Source of the DNA: Herbiconiux aconitum
GTDB lineage: Bacteria; Actinomycetota; Actinomycetes; Actinomycetales; Microbacteriaceae
DNA: 64,000 bases
NCBI RefSeq assembly: GCF_024979235.1
Contig: NZ_JANLCM010000001.1
Span: forward strand, 1,860,001 to 1,924,000
Direction: 5' to 3'
Position numbers and translations under genes: made by a program. Within the stretch, counting starts at the first letter, position 1. Each line of letters begins with the position of its first letter. Positions 9,263-19,334 of this stretch are shown here, piece after piece. The notes below the pieces were generated by a model. It saw only the letters and a program-made list of their open reading frames with translations, did no database searches and was not told where the DNA came from.

Positions 9263-11191
9263 TCATCGCCAGCGCCGCGTGGCGAGACCCAGGCCTGCGA
9301 GGCCCGCGATGATCGCGGTCACGGCGAGGGTGGTGGACATCACCGTCGGCGCGCCGGAGCCCCCGGTAGAGGCCAACTGCACCGTGGCGGGCGGCGCGGG
9401 TGGCGCAGTCGCCGGCGGCGTCGGGGGAACGAGGGGTGCGATGACCGCAACCGATTCCGACTCGTGCACGCGAGTGTCGGAGAACGCCGGAATCAGAACG
9501 GGCGCCCTGTCGGTGCCGCCGGCATCGCCGGCAGTGCGGTGGTCTGCATCGCCACCCGCGCCACCGCTGGTGCTGCCCCCGAGCTCGTCGGGATCGCTGC
9601 CGGCCGACTCGAAGACGAAATAGTAGAAACCGGCATCGTCGACCTGGATGCACGGAGATTCGTGCGTGCCGTCGGACTCGATCGTGGTGGTCACGGTGCC
9701 GGCCACCGGGAAGTCGGCCCACCCCTCCGGTGTCGTCTCTTCGGCAGGCCGATTCGGCAGTGGACCCAGCAGTGTCGACGTCACGACGATCGGCGCAGCG
9801 CCTCGCGGGAGCCCGTCGACCGTCAGCCGGTCACTGACGCAGCCGCTGTCGTGCACGTCAGCCGCCGAGGCCGCTGTCGTGATCGTCGGAGAAGCCGGTA
9901 CGACGGTGGTCTCCGAGGCGACCCCGAACCGCGACGCCCAACTCATCAGCCGGTCACCACCCTTCTCGAACGGGGTGCGGGCCGGGTCGATGGAATCGGT
10001 CCAGACGTAGTAGCCCGCCTCGGGCACGATGCAGGGAGGCGATTCCATCGTGCCCGGCCCGGTTTCGGCCGCGGTCTCGACCGAGCAGACCACCGGGGCA
10101 TCTGCGGGCGCGGCGTCACTCTCTACCGGTCGCGTCGGGAACGGCCCGAGCAGCACGCTTTCGATCACGACCGGGATCGGTACGAGGGATCCGTCGGGGG
10201 CGCGGTACACACCCCACTCGTCACCGGTGGGCGAGTCAGCGTGCACTCCGAGCTCGAGGGTGTCGGTGAGGGCGGTGCCTGGCTCGGCGACCGCGTTGCT
10301 CGTGGTGGTTTCGACGCGGGGGTGGAACGGCAGTCCGCTCGGGCCGCGTTCGGCATCCGTCGCCCGCGCCGATGTGGGAAAGGGATGGGTGACCAGGAGG
10401 TTCTGGCTGTCGCCGGTGTTGCGACCGAGCCGGAATCCCGGCCCGAACGGCAGATCGTCGTAGACGATGTCGACCGACACCTCCTCGACGGCGCCGGCCT
10501 GCTCGGGGTGGATGCGCGTGGCGACCCCGTTGCCCACCGTGGCGGTGGTGCCTCCACCGTCGAAGGTGGCGCCGTGCAACGTCATGCGCCCCGAGAACGA
10601 ACCGGGGGAGAGGGTTACCGGGCCCGACAAGTAGTCGACCGTCACCTGCGAGATCACGGAGCCGCGAGAGCCGTCGAGATCGAGTTGCACGGTGGCCGAA
10701 GCCCCTCGGGACGCACCTGACCCGCCATTCGCGATCCGGAGCATGTGGTTCGCCGCCTGCACGACCAGATCGGCATCGGCATTAGCCCGTTGCGCGAAGT
10801 ACGCTTGGTCGTGGCCCGCTAGACCCGTGATGGTCCAGACCGCCAGTTGCGCGGCCGCCGCGGTCAGCGGGTCTCCCGGAGCTCCCCACTCTCGCGAGAT
10901 GAACGCCAGCCGCGCCGAGTCATCGGCCGAGAACCAGCCGGCGGTGGCACCGTCGACGTAGTCGAAGTCGGCCCCGTGCGGCGTCGGGCGCGTCACGTCG
11001 ATGCAGTAGCCGAAATTGCCGTCGTCGAGCTCGTAATTGCCGAGCCAGGATGTGTGATCGACCTTCCAGAGCACCCCTTGGCCGTGCGCGACGGCTTGCG
11101 CGGCGAAGGCGGTCGCGCCGGCCGAGAGGGCCAGCGAGACGGTGATGAGGCTCAGGAAGACGGCGATCAGGATGCGGGGGATTCGGTTCAT
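9263..11191 (-). CDS. wall-anchored surface protein with thioester-type domain
   Basis: A 642-residue secreted protein: signal peptide to about residue 32, then a domain with GYCIDV (Cys63) and AAAQLAVWTI (Gln115). These two motifs, and the spacing between them, match Gram-positive thioester (TQXA/TED) domains, in which an internal Cys-Gln bond captures host or surface amines. Two tandem modules follow (about 320-440 and 450-560), each with L-L-G-P-x-P-x-R-P, a Cys pair and G-x-Y-Y/F-x-x-x. A Pro/Ala linker leads to the sorting signal LASTGG near the C-terminus, a membrane helix and RRWR. ATG 11191 is preferred because the 30 codons upstream contain no signal. Convergent with pcrA, 18 nt apart. 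Confidence 0.75.
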   Translation of the reverse strand: MNRIPRILIAVFLSLITVSLALSAGATAFAAQAVAHGQGVLWKVDHTSWLGNYELDDGNFGYCIDVTRPTPHGADFDYVDGATAGWFSADDSARLAFISREWGAPGDPLTAAAAQLAVWTITGLAGHDQAYFAQRANADADLVVQAANHMLRIANGGSGASRGASATVQLDLDGSRGSVISQVTVDYLSGPVTLSPGSFSGRMTLHGATFDGGGTTATVGNGVATRIHPEQAGAVEEVSVDIVYDDLPFGPGFRLGRNTGDSQNLLVTHPFPTSARATDAERGPSGLPFHPRVETTTSNAVAEPGTALTDTLELGVHADSPTGDEWGVYRAPDGSLVPIPVVIESVLLGPFPTRPVESDAAPADAPVVCSVETAAETGPGTMESPPCIVPEAGYYVWTDSIDPARTPFEKGGDRLMSWASRFGVASETTVVPASPTITTAASAADVHDSGCVSDRLTVDGLPRGAAPIVVTSTLLGPLPNRPAEETTPEGWADFPVAGTVTTTIESDGTHESPCIQVDDAGFYYFVFESAGSDPDELGGSTSGGAGGDADHRTAGDAGGTDRAPVLIPAFSDTRVHESESVAVIAPLVPPTPPATAPPAPPATVQLASTGGSGAPTVMSTTLAVTAIIAGLAGLGLATRRWR

Positions 11192-11365
11192 GGATCCAGA
11201 GTGAACGGCACGCATCCGGTGTATTCGAACCGCCGCAGATCTGTGCACAACGGAGTCGATCCGGGCATCCGGGGAGGACAAGACGCCCCTTGGAGCGGGG
11301 GTAGAGTTCTAGATGGTGTCCGGAGCGATGAAGGGAAACCTTCTCTTCGTCGAGCCTTGAGTCAT

Positions 11366-11383
11366 GCCCCGTCCACATGGGGC
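11366..11383 (+). other. small hairpin in the sucC leader
   Basis: GCCCC (11366-11370) can pair with GGGGC (11379-11383) across an 8-nt loop, about 30 nt before the sucC start. The 220-nt divergent gap holds no clear -35/-10 pair; TAGAGT at 11302 is the best -10 candidate. Function is not evident. Confidence 0.35.
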
Positions 11384-11412
11384 GACGAGAAGAAATCGAT
11401 TGGAAGACCAGC

Positions 11413-13502
<2,090 letters not shown>

Positions 13503-13516
13503 TGCTGTGTTAGCTG

Positions 13517-13549
13517 CAAAGGGGGCCGTGCTTCGCGCGGCCCCCTTTG
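13517..13549 (+). terminator. sucCD terminator hairpin
   Basis: A perfect 12-bp stem (13517-13528 with 13538-13549, sequence CAAAGGGGGCCG and its complement) around a 9-nt loop. There is no U-tract, as is usual in high-GC actinobacteria. Confidence 0.8.
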
Positions 13550-13621
13550 GCGTCGCCGGTCCCCGCCCGGCGCCGCGCGACATGTTCGCGTGAGGTCGCT
13601 GACGCGGCCTCGCGCTCACCC

Positions 13622-13710
13622 TGGGTCGTCGAGCGCGGCCTGCTGCCTGCGAGCGCGGTGGAGCGCCTGGGTCGTCGAGTGCGGCCTGCTGGCTCGGGTC
13701 GCGGTGGAGC
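13622..13710 (+). repeat. imperfect 43-bp tandem repeat
   Basis: Two 43-nt copies (13622-13664 and 13668-13710) share 37 positions, beginning TGGGTCGTCGAG and ending GCGGTGGAGC, with a 46-nt period. They fill the gap after the sucCD terminator. They are open in the frame of the next gene but look non-coding. Confidence 0.6.
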
Positions 13711-13717
13711 CTACTGG

Positions 13718-13723
13718 CAGAAT
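13718..13723 (+). promoter_or_regulatory. -10 box CAGAAT, leaderless start
   Basis: CAGAAT ends 6 nt before GTG 13730. The same hexamer and spacing occur at 36780 before the hydrolase gene. Confidence 0.45.
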
Positions 13724-13729
13724 GTGGTT

Positions 13730-14254
13730 GTGACCGAGACCCAGCCCAACGCGCACGGTGAGTTGAGTTTGTATCGGCGGCTGCGGCATGAGCTGGTCAC
13801 GCCGGAGTCGATCTACGGCACCATCATCGTGAGCGCGCTGATCGTGATCGCCGAGGACGACGAAAGCGACTTCAACCTCCTCGTCGTCGTCGCCGGCACC
13901 AGCTTCGTGTTCTGGATCGCCCACGTCTTCGCAGCGACCGTCGCCCATCACGGCAAGCGGGGTGGCATCGAGATCCCGCTCGGCGAGGCGCTCGGCAACG
14001 CGGTCCGGCACTCCGCCGGCCTCCTCATCGCGGCCATCATCCCCATCCTGGTTCTCGCACTCGGCGCCGCCGGCATCGTCGACGAAGACCTCGCCTACGT
14101 GCTCGCCCTGTTCGTGGGCGTCGTGATCCTCTTCGTGCTCGGCACCCTCGCCTTCGCCGAACGCGGCAGCCGCTGGTACTTCTGCCTGCTCGGCGGCACC
14201 GCGACAGCGCTGCTCGGGGTGGTCGTCATCCTGCTGAAGGCCGTCTTCCACTGA
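13730..14254 (+). CDS. small four-helix membrane protein, function unknown
   Basis: A 174-residue protein not recognised as a characterised family. A polar N-terminus with LYRRLRHELVTPES is followed by four to five hydrophobic segments (about 30-45, 50-70, 95-115, 120-140, 148-170), with an acidic patch AEDDESD after the first and HHGKRGG between the second and third. Two further in-frame GTG codons (13724, 13727) are possible starts; 13730 is chosen from the position of the -10-like CAGAAT. The frame is open another 61 codons upstream, but that part covers the tandem repeat and is Arg/Ala-rich like antisense or non-coding sequence. Confidence 0.7.
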   Translation: MTETQPNAHGELSLYRRLRHELVTPESIYGTIIVSALIVIAEDDESDFNLLVVVAGTSFVFWIAHVFAATVAHHGKRGGIEIPLGEALGNAVRHSAGLLIAAIIPILVLALGAAGIVDEDLAYVLALFVGVVILFVLGTLAFAERGSRWYFCLLGGTATALLGVVVILLKAVFH

Positions 14255-14314
14255 GACGACTGTCGAGCTTCCCCGACCCGAGCGCGCCGTTGACGGATGC
14301 GCCGACCCGGCAGG

Positions 14315-14320
14315 TAGGCT
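14315..14320 (+). promoter_or_regulatory. -10 box TAGGCT, leaderless start of DUF6350 gene
   Basis: TAGGCT ends 8 nt before ATG 14329; no Shine-Dalgarno sequence is present. It is the same hexamer as before the DUF3817 gene. Confidence 0.5.
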
Positions 14321-14328
14321 CGCCACGC

Positions 14329-15615
14329 ATGAATCGCCCAATCACCGCTCTGCTCGCCGCTCTCGACGCGGTGATCGTCGTCGCAATCGGCGTGGGAATC
14401 CCGCTCATCCCGCTGACGATCCTCTGGGCGACGCAATTCGGCCTGGCCATCGACTGGTTGGTGTTCTGGCGGGCTGCGGGTGACATCTGGCTGCTCGGCA
14501 ACGGTGTCGACGTGCTCTTCTCGATCGATCCGGATCTGGCGCTGCGGCTCGCGCTCGACGGTGCGCAACTTCCCTTCGAGGTGGGGGTGGCACCCCTCGG
14601 CTTCGCCTTCGTGACCGTGCTGCTCGGCGCGCGATCGGGCCGCCGCCTCACCGCTACGCAGTACCCGGTCACCGGTGCCGTCGTGGGCGTGGTGAGTCTC
14701 GGTGCGTTGGCGGGGCTGGTGGCCCTCAGCGTGCGCGATCCGGCCGCCCTGCCGTCCCTGCCGCAAAGCCTCCTCTACCCGGCTTTCGTCTACGCCATCG
14801 GACTCGCGATCGGCTACGCGTGGACCTCCCGTCGGGTCGCCACGCTGGAATTCGGGCCGAACTCCGGCATCCGCCGACGCTGGGGAGAGCGGCTGGCGAC
14901 CATCGCTCCGGGGGATCGCGGCCTCGTGGCCCTCATGTTCCGTGCCGGCGCCATCGCCGCTGCCGGCGTGATGGGGCTCGCCGCGCTGGCGATGGCGCTC
15001 ATCCTGGTGTTCGGCTTCTCGTCGATCGTCTCGCTCTACGAGAGCTTGCAGGCCGGCCTCCTCGGCGGGATCTCGCTCACCCTCGCGCAACTCGCGCTTC
15101 TGCCCAATCTCATCGTCTGGACGGCCAGCTGGTTCGTGGGCCCGGGCTTCGCGCTCGGCACCGGATCGGCGGTCTCACCGCTCGGCACGCAGCTCGGTCT
15201 CGTGCCCTCGCTACCGGTGTTCGGAGCGCTGCCGCACGGCACTCCGGCTCTCGGCTTCGCCGGGTTGCTGGTGCCCATCGTGGTCGGCTACCTCACGGCC
15301 GCAGTGCTGCGGCCCGCCTTCCTCGCGAACGTGAACGGTCGAATCGGACCGAGCCTGAGCACTGCGCGGAGCGGCGGTGCCCGCGTCGTGCGGCTCGTGC
15401 TCACCGCAGCGGGCGGCGGCGCCGTGGGCGCGAGCATCCTGGCTCTCCTCGCCCTCTGGTCGGGCGGCGCAGCGGGGCCGGGCCGACTGGTGGAGGTGGG
15501 CCCGGATGCGGGTTGGGTCTGGCTGTGGGCCTTCGTCGAACTGACCGGGTCGATGCTGCTGGGGTTGGTCGCCGGAGCCCGCACAGGGGCCCCGAGAGCG
15601 GCCGATACACTGTGA
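14329..15615 (+). CDS. DUF6350 (PerM-like) polytopic membrane protein
   Basis: A 428-residue membrane protein with about nine to ten helices, matching the actinobacterial DUF6350 family that lies between sucD and purN; the mycobacterial member has been called PerM and linked to cell division stability. Typical family features here are the LLPNLIVWTASWFVGPGFALG run around residue 260-280 (a Trp-Gly-Pro-Gly-Phe loop) and the NxTP-like GTPALGFAGLLVPI segment. The biochemical role is unknown. ATG 14329 is preferred to the open codon at 14290 because of the -10 box at 14315. Its stop lies 2 nt before the purN start. Confidence 0.8.
   Translation: MNRPITALLAALDAVIVVAIGVGIPLIPLTILWATQFGLAIDWLVFWRAAGDIWLLGNGVDVLFSIDPDLALRLALDGAQLPFEVGVAPLGFAFVTVLLGARSGRRLTATQYPVTGAVVGVVSLGALAGLVALSVRDPAALPSLPQSLLYPAFVYAIGLAIGYAWTSRRVATLEFGPNSGIRRRWGERLATIAPGDRGLVALMFRAGAIAAAGVMGLAALAMALILVFGFSSIVSLYESLQAGLLGGISLTLAQLALLPNLIVWTASWFVGPGFALGTGSAVSPLGTQLGLVPSLPVFGALPHGTPALGFAGLLVPIVVGYLTAAVLRPAFLANVNGRIGPSLSTARSGGARVVRLVLTAAGGGAVGASILALLALWSGGAAGPGRLVEVGPDAGWVWLWAFVELTGSMLLGLVAGARTGAPRAADTL
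15606..15611 (+). promoter_or_regulatory. -10 box TACACT, leaderless start of purN
   Basis: TACACT ends 6 nt before GTG 15618, inside the end of the DUF6350 gene, so purN-purH can be transcribed independently of it. Confidence 0.55.
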
Positions 15616-15617
15616 GG

Positions 15618-16211
15618 GTGCTCTCTCTCTTGGTTCTGATCTCCGGGGGAGGCTCCAATCTCCGGGCGCTCCTCGAAGCGTCCAGCGACGCCGAGTATCC
15701 CGCCCGAGTCATCGCGGTCGGCTCCGACACGGATGCCCCGGGGCTCGCGCACGCCGAAGAATTCGAGATCCCGACGTTCACGGTGGTGCCCACGTCGTTC
15801 GCCTCCCGTGACGCCTGGGGCGCAGAACTGCTCGAGCAGATCGAACGCTGGTCGCCCGATCTCGTGGTGTGCGCCGGCTTCATGCGCATCCTGCCGCCCG
15901 CTGTCGTCTCGGCGCTGACTCCGCGCATCATCAACACGCATCCGGCACTGCTGCCCGCGTTCCCCGGCGCCCACGCGGTGCGGGACGCGCTGGCGGCTGG
16001 TGTCGACACCACCGGCGTGACCGTGCACGTGATCGACGAGGGCGTCGACACCGGGCCGGTCATCGTGCAGCGCTCGGTGCCGGTCTATCCGGGAGACACC
16101 GAACACGAACTGCACGAGCGCATCAAATCCGTCGAACGCGAACTGCTCGTGCAGGCCGTCTTCGACATCGCCAACGGAGCAGTCGACCTCAAGGAGATAG
16201 CAGCACGATGA
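15618..16211 (+). CDS. purN: phosphoribosylglycinamide formyltransferase
   Basis: Third step of de novo IMP synthesis: transfers a formyl group from 10-formyl-THF to GAR. The 197-residue protein begins [14 protein letters not shown] (phosphate-binding loop), has the catalytic Asn-His in [20 protein letters not shown] and the catalytic Asp in [16 protein letters not shown] 15618 is chosen over GTG 15612 because the -10 box TACACT ends exactly 6 nt before it and because the family starts 6-8 residues before the SGGG motif. The stop TGA overlaps the purH ATG (ATGA), so the two enzymes are translationally coupled. Confidence 0.94.
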   Translation: MLSLLVLISGGGSNLRALLEASSDAEYPARVIAVGSDTDAPGLAHAEEFEIPTFTVVPTSFASRDAWGAELLEQIERWSPDLVVCAGFMRILPPAVVSALTPRIINTHPALLPAFPGAHAVRDALAAGVDTTGVTVHVIDEGVDTGPVIVQRSVPVYPGDTEHELHERIKSVERELLVQAVFDIANGAVDLKEIAAR

Positions 16212-17854
16212 GTGGCCCCCAGCACGACCCGAGCCTCTACACGCATCGCGACACGGTTCCGATCAGCCGGGCGCTGATCTCGGTCAGCGACAAGACGGGG
16301 CTCGTCGAGCTCGTGCAGGCGCTCGCCGGCGCCGGCGTCGAGATCGTCTCCACCGGATCGACCGCCAAGACCATCGCCGAAGCGGGCGTCGCCGTCACCG
16401 AGGTCTCCAGCGTCACCGGGTTCCCCGAGTCGCTCGACGGCCGCGTCAAGACCCTGCACCCCGGCGTGCACGCCGGCATCCTCGCCGATCTGCGGCTCGA
16501 ATCGCACAAGCATCAGCTGGCGGAGCTCGGCATCGAGCCGTTCGACCTGGTGGTGGTGAACCTCTACCCCTTCCGCGAGACCGTCGCATCCGGTGCAGCG
16601 GCCGACGCCGTGATCGAGCAGATCGACATCGGCGGACCAGCCCTGGTGCGCGCATCGGCGAAGAACTTCGCCAACGTCGCCATCGTGGTGTCGCCCGACC
16701 GCTACGACGACGTCAAGGCCGCTCTGGCCGCTGGCGGAACGGGCCTGGAGATGCGGCGCGAGCTCGCCGCGCAGGCCTTCGCCCACACCGCGTCGTACGA
16801 CACCGCCGTGGCCGGCTGGTTCGCCGAACAGCTCGGCACATCGGGCGCCTCGGCCGCCGGTGCCTCCATCGACGACGAGACGACGGATGCCCCGGCCGGT
16901 TTCCCGGATGTGCTCACCGTCACCGCCCGGAAGGCCCAGACCCTGCGGTACGGCGAGAACTCGCACCAGCAGGCCGCTCTCTACACCCGCGCCGCCGGCC
17001 ACGGCATCGCGCAGGCGACCCAGTTGCACGGCAAGGAGATGTCGTACAACAACTTCGTCGACGGCGACGCCGCGGTGCGTGCCGCCTACGACTTCGCGGA
17101 GCCGGCCGTCGCCATCATCAAGCACGCGAACCCCTGCGGCATCGCGCTGGCCGATGCGGATGCGCCGGATGCGATCGCTTCGGCCCACGCGAAAGCACAC
17201 GCCTGCGACCCGGTCTCGGCCTACGGCGGCGTGATCGCGGCCAACCGCACGGTGACGCTCGCGATGGCCGAGACGGTGAAGGACATCTTCACCGAGGTGC
17301 TGATCGCTCCGGCCTTCGATGCCGACGCCCTCGAGCTCCTGTCGACCAAGAAGAACCTCCGCCTGCTGACCCTGCCTGAGGGCTACGGCCGCGAGGGGGT
17401 CGAGCTCCGCCAGATCAGCGGCGGCTTGCTCGCCCAGACCCCCGACGTGTTCGACGACTTCGACCGCTCGCGCTGGACGCTCGCGGCCGGTGAGGCCGCC
17501 GACGAGGCGACCCTCGCCGACCTCGAATTCGCGTGGAAGGCCTGCCGTTCCGTGAAGTCGAATGCCATCCTGCTCGCGAAGGGCGGAGCATCCGTCGGTG
17601 TGGGCATGGGCCAGGTGAACCGGGTCGACTCGTGCCAGCTCGCGGTGACGCGTGCCGGCGACCGTGCTGCGGGCTCCGTGGCCGCTTCCGACGCGTTCTT
17701 CCCCTTCGCCGACGGCGCCGAGGTGCTCATCCAGGCAGGCGTCTCGGCCATCGTGCAGCCCGGCGGATCGGTGCGCGACGCCGATGTGATCGCGGCGGCC
17801 GAGAAGGCCGGCGTCACGATGTACTTCACCGGCGAGAGGCACTTCTTCCACTGA
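16208..17854 (+). CDS. purH: bifunctional AICAR formyltransferase/IMP cyclohydrolase
   Basis: Carries out the last two steps of IMP synthesis. The N-terminal MGS-like cyclohydrolase domain (residues about 15-200) shows [18 protein letters not shown] and [15 protein letters not shown]; the C-terminal AICAR transformylase domain shows [14 protein letters not shown] and the catalytic KHANPCG (Lys-His). Length 548, near the usual 510-540. It consumes AICAR (ZMP), the nucleotide whose triphosphate is sensed by the riboswitch before glyA at 48651, and uses 10-formyl-THF made by the GlyA/FolD route. Confidence 0.97.
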   Translation: MSGPQHDPSLYTHRDTVPISRALISVSDKTGLVELVQALAGAGVEIVSTGSTAKTIAEAGVAVTEVSSVTGFPESLDGRVKTLHPGVHAGILADLRLESHKHQLAELGIEPFDLVVVNLYPFRETVASGAAADAVIEQIDIGGPALVRASAKNFANVAIVVSPDRYDDVKAALAAGGTGLEMRRELAAQAFAHTASYDTAVAGWFAEQLGTSGASAAGASIDDETTDAPAGFPDVLTVTARKAQTLRYGENSHQQAALYTRAAGHGIAQATQLHGKEMSYNNFVDGDAAVRAAYDFAEPAVAIIKHANPCGIALADADAPDAIASAHAKAHACDPVSAYGGVIAANRTVTLAMAETVKDIFTEVLIAPAFDADALELLSTKKNLRLLTLPEGYGREGVELRQISGGLLAQTPDVFDDFDRSRWTLAAGEAADEATLADLEFAWKACRSVKSNAILLAKGGASVGVGMGQVNRVDSCQLAVTRAGDRAAGSVAASDAFFPFADGAEVLIQAGVSAIVQPGGSVRDADVIAAAEKAGVTMYFTGERHFFH

Positions 17855-17910
17855 TCCCACTCCGAGCCTGCGTTCACTTCTCTCGCCGGAAGCATCCAGG
17901 CTGCATCACC

Positions 17911-17916
17911 TAAGGT
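17911..17916 (+). promoter_or_regulatory. -10 box TAAGGT, leaderless start
   Basis: TAAGGT ends 6 nt before ATG 17923, in the 68-nt gap after purH. No Shine-Dalgarno sequence is present. Confidence 0.55.
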
Positions 17917-17922
17917 CTAGAC

Positions 17923-19131
17923 ATGTCATCGTTCCGACTCCGGTCGCTCACTGCTTCGGTGGCCGCTGCTGCCGTGATAGCGGTGGTCGCGCTCGCCTCG
18001 GCTTCACTCGCGGTCTTCGTGGCCAACGGCCAGGCCGTGCAGGCGTTCGGTGTCGCGTTCCAGTTCTTCATCGCCGGCACGATCGTGCTCTTCGTGCTGT
18101 CATCGGTCTTCGGGCTGATCGGCGCCTATCAACGCTGGTACACCGCGTTGATCGCGGGTGTGGTGTCGGCCGCCCTCGCTGCCCTGGTCGGAACCGGGAT
18201 CGCTTCGCTCGTGAACGGAGCGGTGCTGAGCGGGGAACTGATCGGGCAACTGTTCGGAACGCTGATCGGCACCAACCTGGTCTTCGAGCTCGCCGCGGTG
18301 CTCGCCTCCGTCACCCTGGCGCGGCGCATCCACACGCGCTTCGCGATGGAGGAGCAGCAGGAGGTGCTGCGCAAGAAGTACGTGCTGGTGCGCCGCCCCG
18401 CCGAATCGCTTCCGCAGGGGATCGTCACCCACATCGAGCGGAACGAGGTCGATCTCGAGCTCGCCGAGGAGCAGTGGGAGGAATATGTCGCGGCCCTGAC
18501 CGGCGGCGGTTGGGACCCGGTGGAGGTACCCGTCGCCGATGACCTGCCCGACTCCGTGTTCGTGGAGGACACGGTGGTGATGTTCGGCACGCTCGCGGTG
18601 ATCTGCAGCCCCGGCGCCGATTCGCGCATCGCGGAGACCCCGGCGGTCGAGGAGAGCATCCGGTCACTCGGCATCGAGGTGAAGCGTATAACCCGTCCCG
18701 GCACGCTCGATGGGGGAGACGTGCTGAAGGTCGGCACCACGGTGTTCGTGGGGCGCGGGGGCCGAACGAACTCCGACGGCATCCGTCAGCTCCGCAAGAT
18801 CCTCGCGCCACGCGGATACTCGGTGGTGGCCGTGCCCGTCACCAAGGCGCTGCACCTGAAGAGCGCGGTCACCGCCTTGCCCGACGGCACGGTGATCGGC
18901 TATCGCCCGCTGGTCGACGACCCGTTCATCTTCGACCGCTTCCTGGAGATGCCTGAGCCGAGCGGCGCCCACGTCGTGGTGCTCACCGACGACACGGTGC
19001 TCGTCGCCGCGAGTGCTCCCGAATCGGCGCGCTTGATCGAGGGCCTCGGCTACCGCGTCATCTCGGTCGACATCTCGGAGTTCGAGAAGCTCGAAGGATG
19101 CGTCACCTGCCTCTCGGTGCGCGTGCGCTGA
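17923..19131 (+). CDS. membrane-fused dimethylargininase-like protein
   Basis: A 402-residue two-part protein. Residues 1-140 contain four predicted helices (about 10-33, 44-67, 73-97, 104-128) unrelated to any enzyme I recognise. Residues 150-402 form a guanidine-group-modifying enzyme of the DDAH type, with the candidate triad Glu215 in FVEDTVV, His311 in KALHLKS and Cys396 in E-x-x-K-L-E-G-C-V-T-C-L, plus the TLDGGDVL and RTN(S/E) substrate-loop motifs. DDAH hydrolyses methylated arginines to citrulline and an amine. A short basic linker (RIHTRFAMEEQQEVLRKKY) joins the parts, so the enzyme would face the cytosol. Substrate could also be another guanidine. Confidence 0.82.
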   Translation: MSSFRLRSLTASVAAAAVIAVVALASASLAVFVANGQAVQAFGVAFQFFIAGTIVLFVLSSVFGLIGAYQRWYTALIAGVVSAALAALVGTGIASLVNGAVLSGELIGQLFGTLIGTNLVFELAAVLASVTLARRIHTRFAMEEQQEVLRKKYVLVRRPAESLPQGIVTHIERNEVDLELAEEQWEEYVAALTGGGWDPVEVPVADDLPDSVFVEDTVVMFGTLAVICSPGADSRIAETPAVEESIRSLGIEVKRITRPGTLDGGDVLKVGTTVFVGRGGRTNSDGIRQLRKILAPRGYSVVAVPVTKALHLKSAVTALPDGTVIGYRPLVDDPFIFDRFLEMPEPSGAHVVVLTDDTVLVAASAPESARLIEGLGYRVISVDISEFEKLEGCVTCLSVRVR

Positions 19132-19169
19132 GTGCGCCTGGTCGGGGCTCGACTCCGCAGAATCCGCTG

Positions 19170-19199
19170 TTGCATTTCTCGGTCGCCTGCCGATAGCCT
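19170..19199 (+). promoter_or_regulatory. promoter of the ABC exporter operon
   Basis: TTGCAT (19170-19175) and TAGCCT (19194-19199) are separated by 18 nt, a sigma-70-like pair. Transcription from about 19206 would give a leader of roughly 130 nt, unusually long for this window. Confidence 0.55.
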
Positions 19200-19205
19200 G
19201 TAAGG

Positions 19206-19334
19206 CTGCCGCGACGCCACCACCCCCGGAGAGGGGGTGATCAGCGTGCCCCGACGACGCCGCCCGGGGGGAATCGATGCGTGTGGCAAAGCGTTGTGCC
19301 ACGAACACGACGCGCACTGCGAAGAGAGATCACG
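19206..19334 (+). promoter_or_regulatory. structured leader with possible attenuation uORF
   Basis: Contains hairpin CACCCCC/GGGGGTG (19221-19227 with 19233-19239, 5-nt loop), a second one GTGGCA/TGCCAC (19283-19288 with 19297-19302, 8-nt loop), and CCCC/GGGG pairing options between them. A GTG at 19246 follows a GGAG-AGGGGG stretch at good distance and would encode V-P-R-R-R-R-P-G-G, then run out of frame past the exporter start. Short arginine-rich leaders before hairpins are typical of ribosome-stalling attenuators of drug exporters. Function is inference; no known family was recognised. Confidence 0.4.

Noticed and set aside
5646..9722. 1358-codon open frame on the minus strand opposite the phosphodiesterase and helicase genes
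   Set aside because: The sense genes have complete motifs; the minus frame is His/Arg/Gly-rich antisense sequence with no domain, a normal effect of high GC content.
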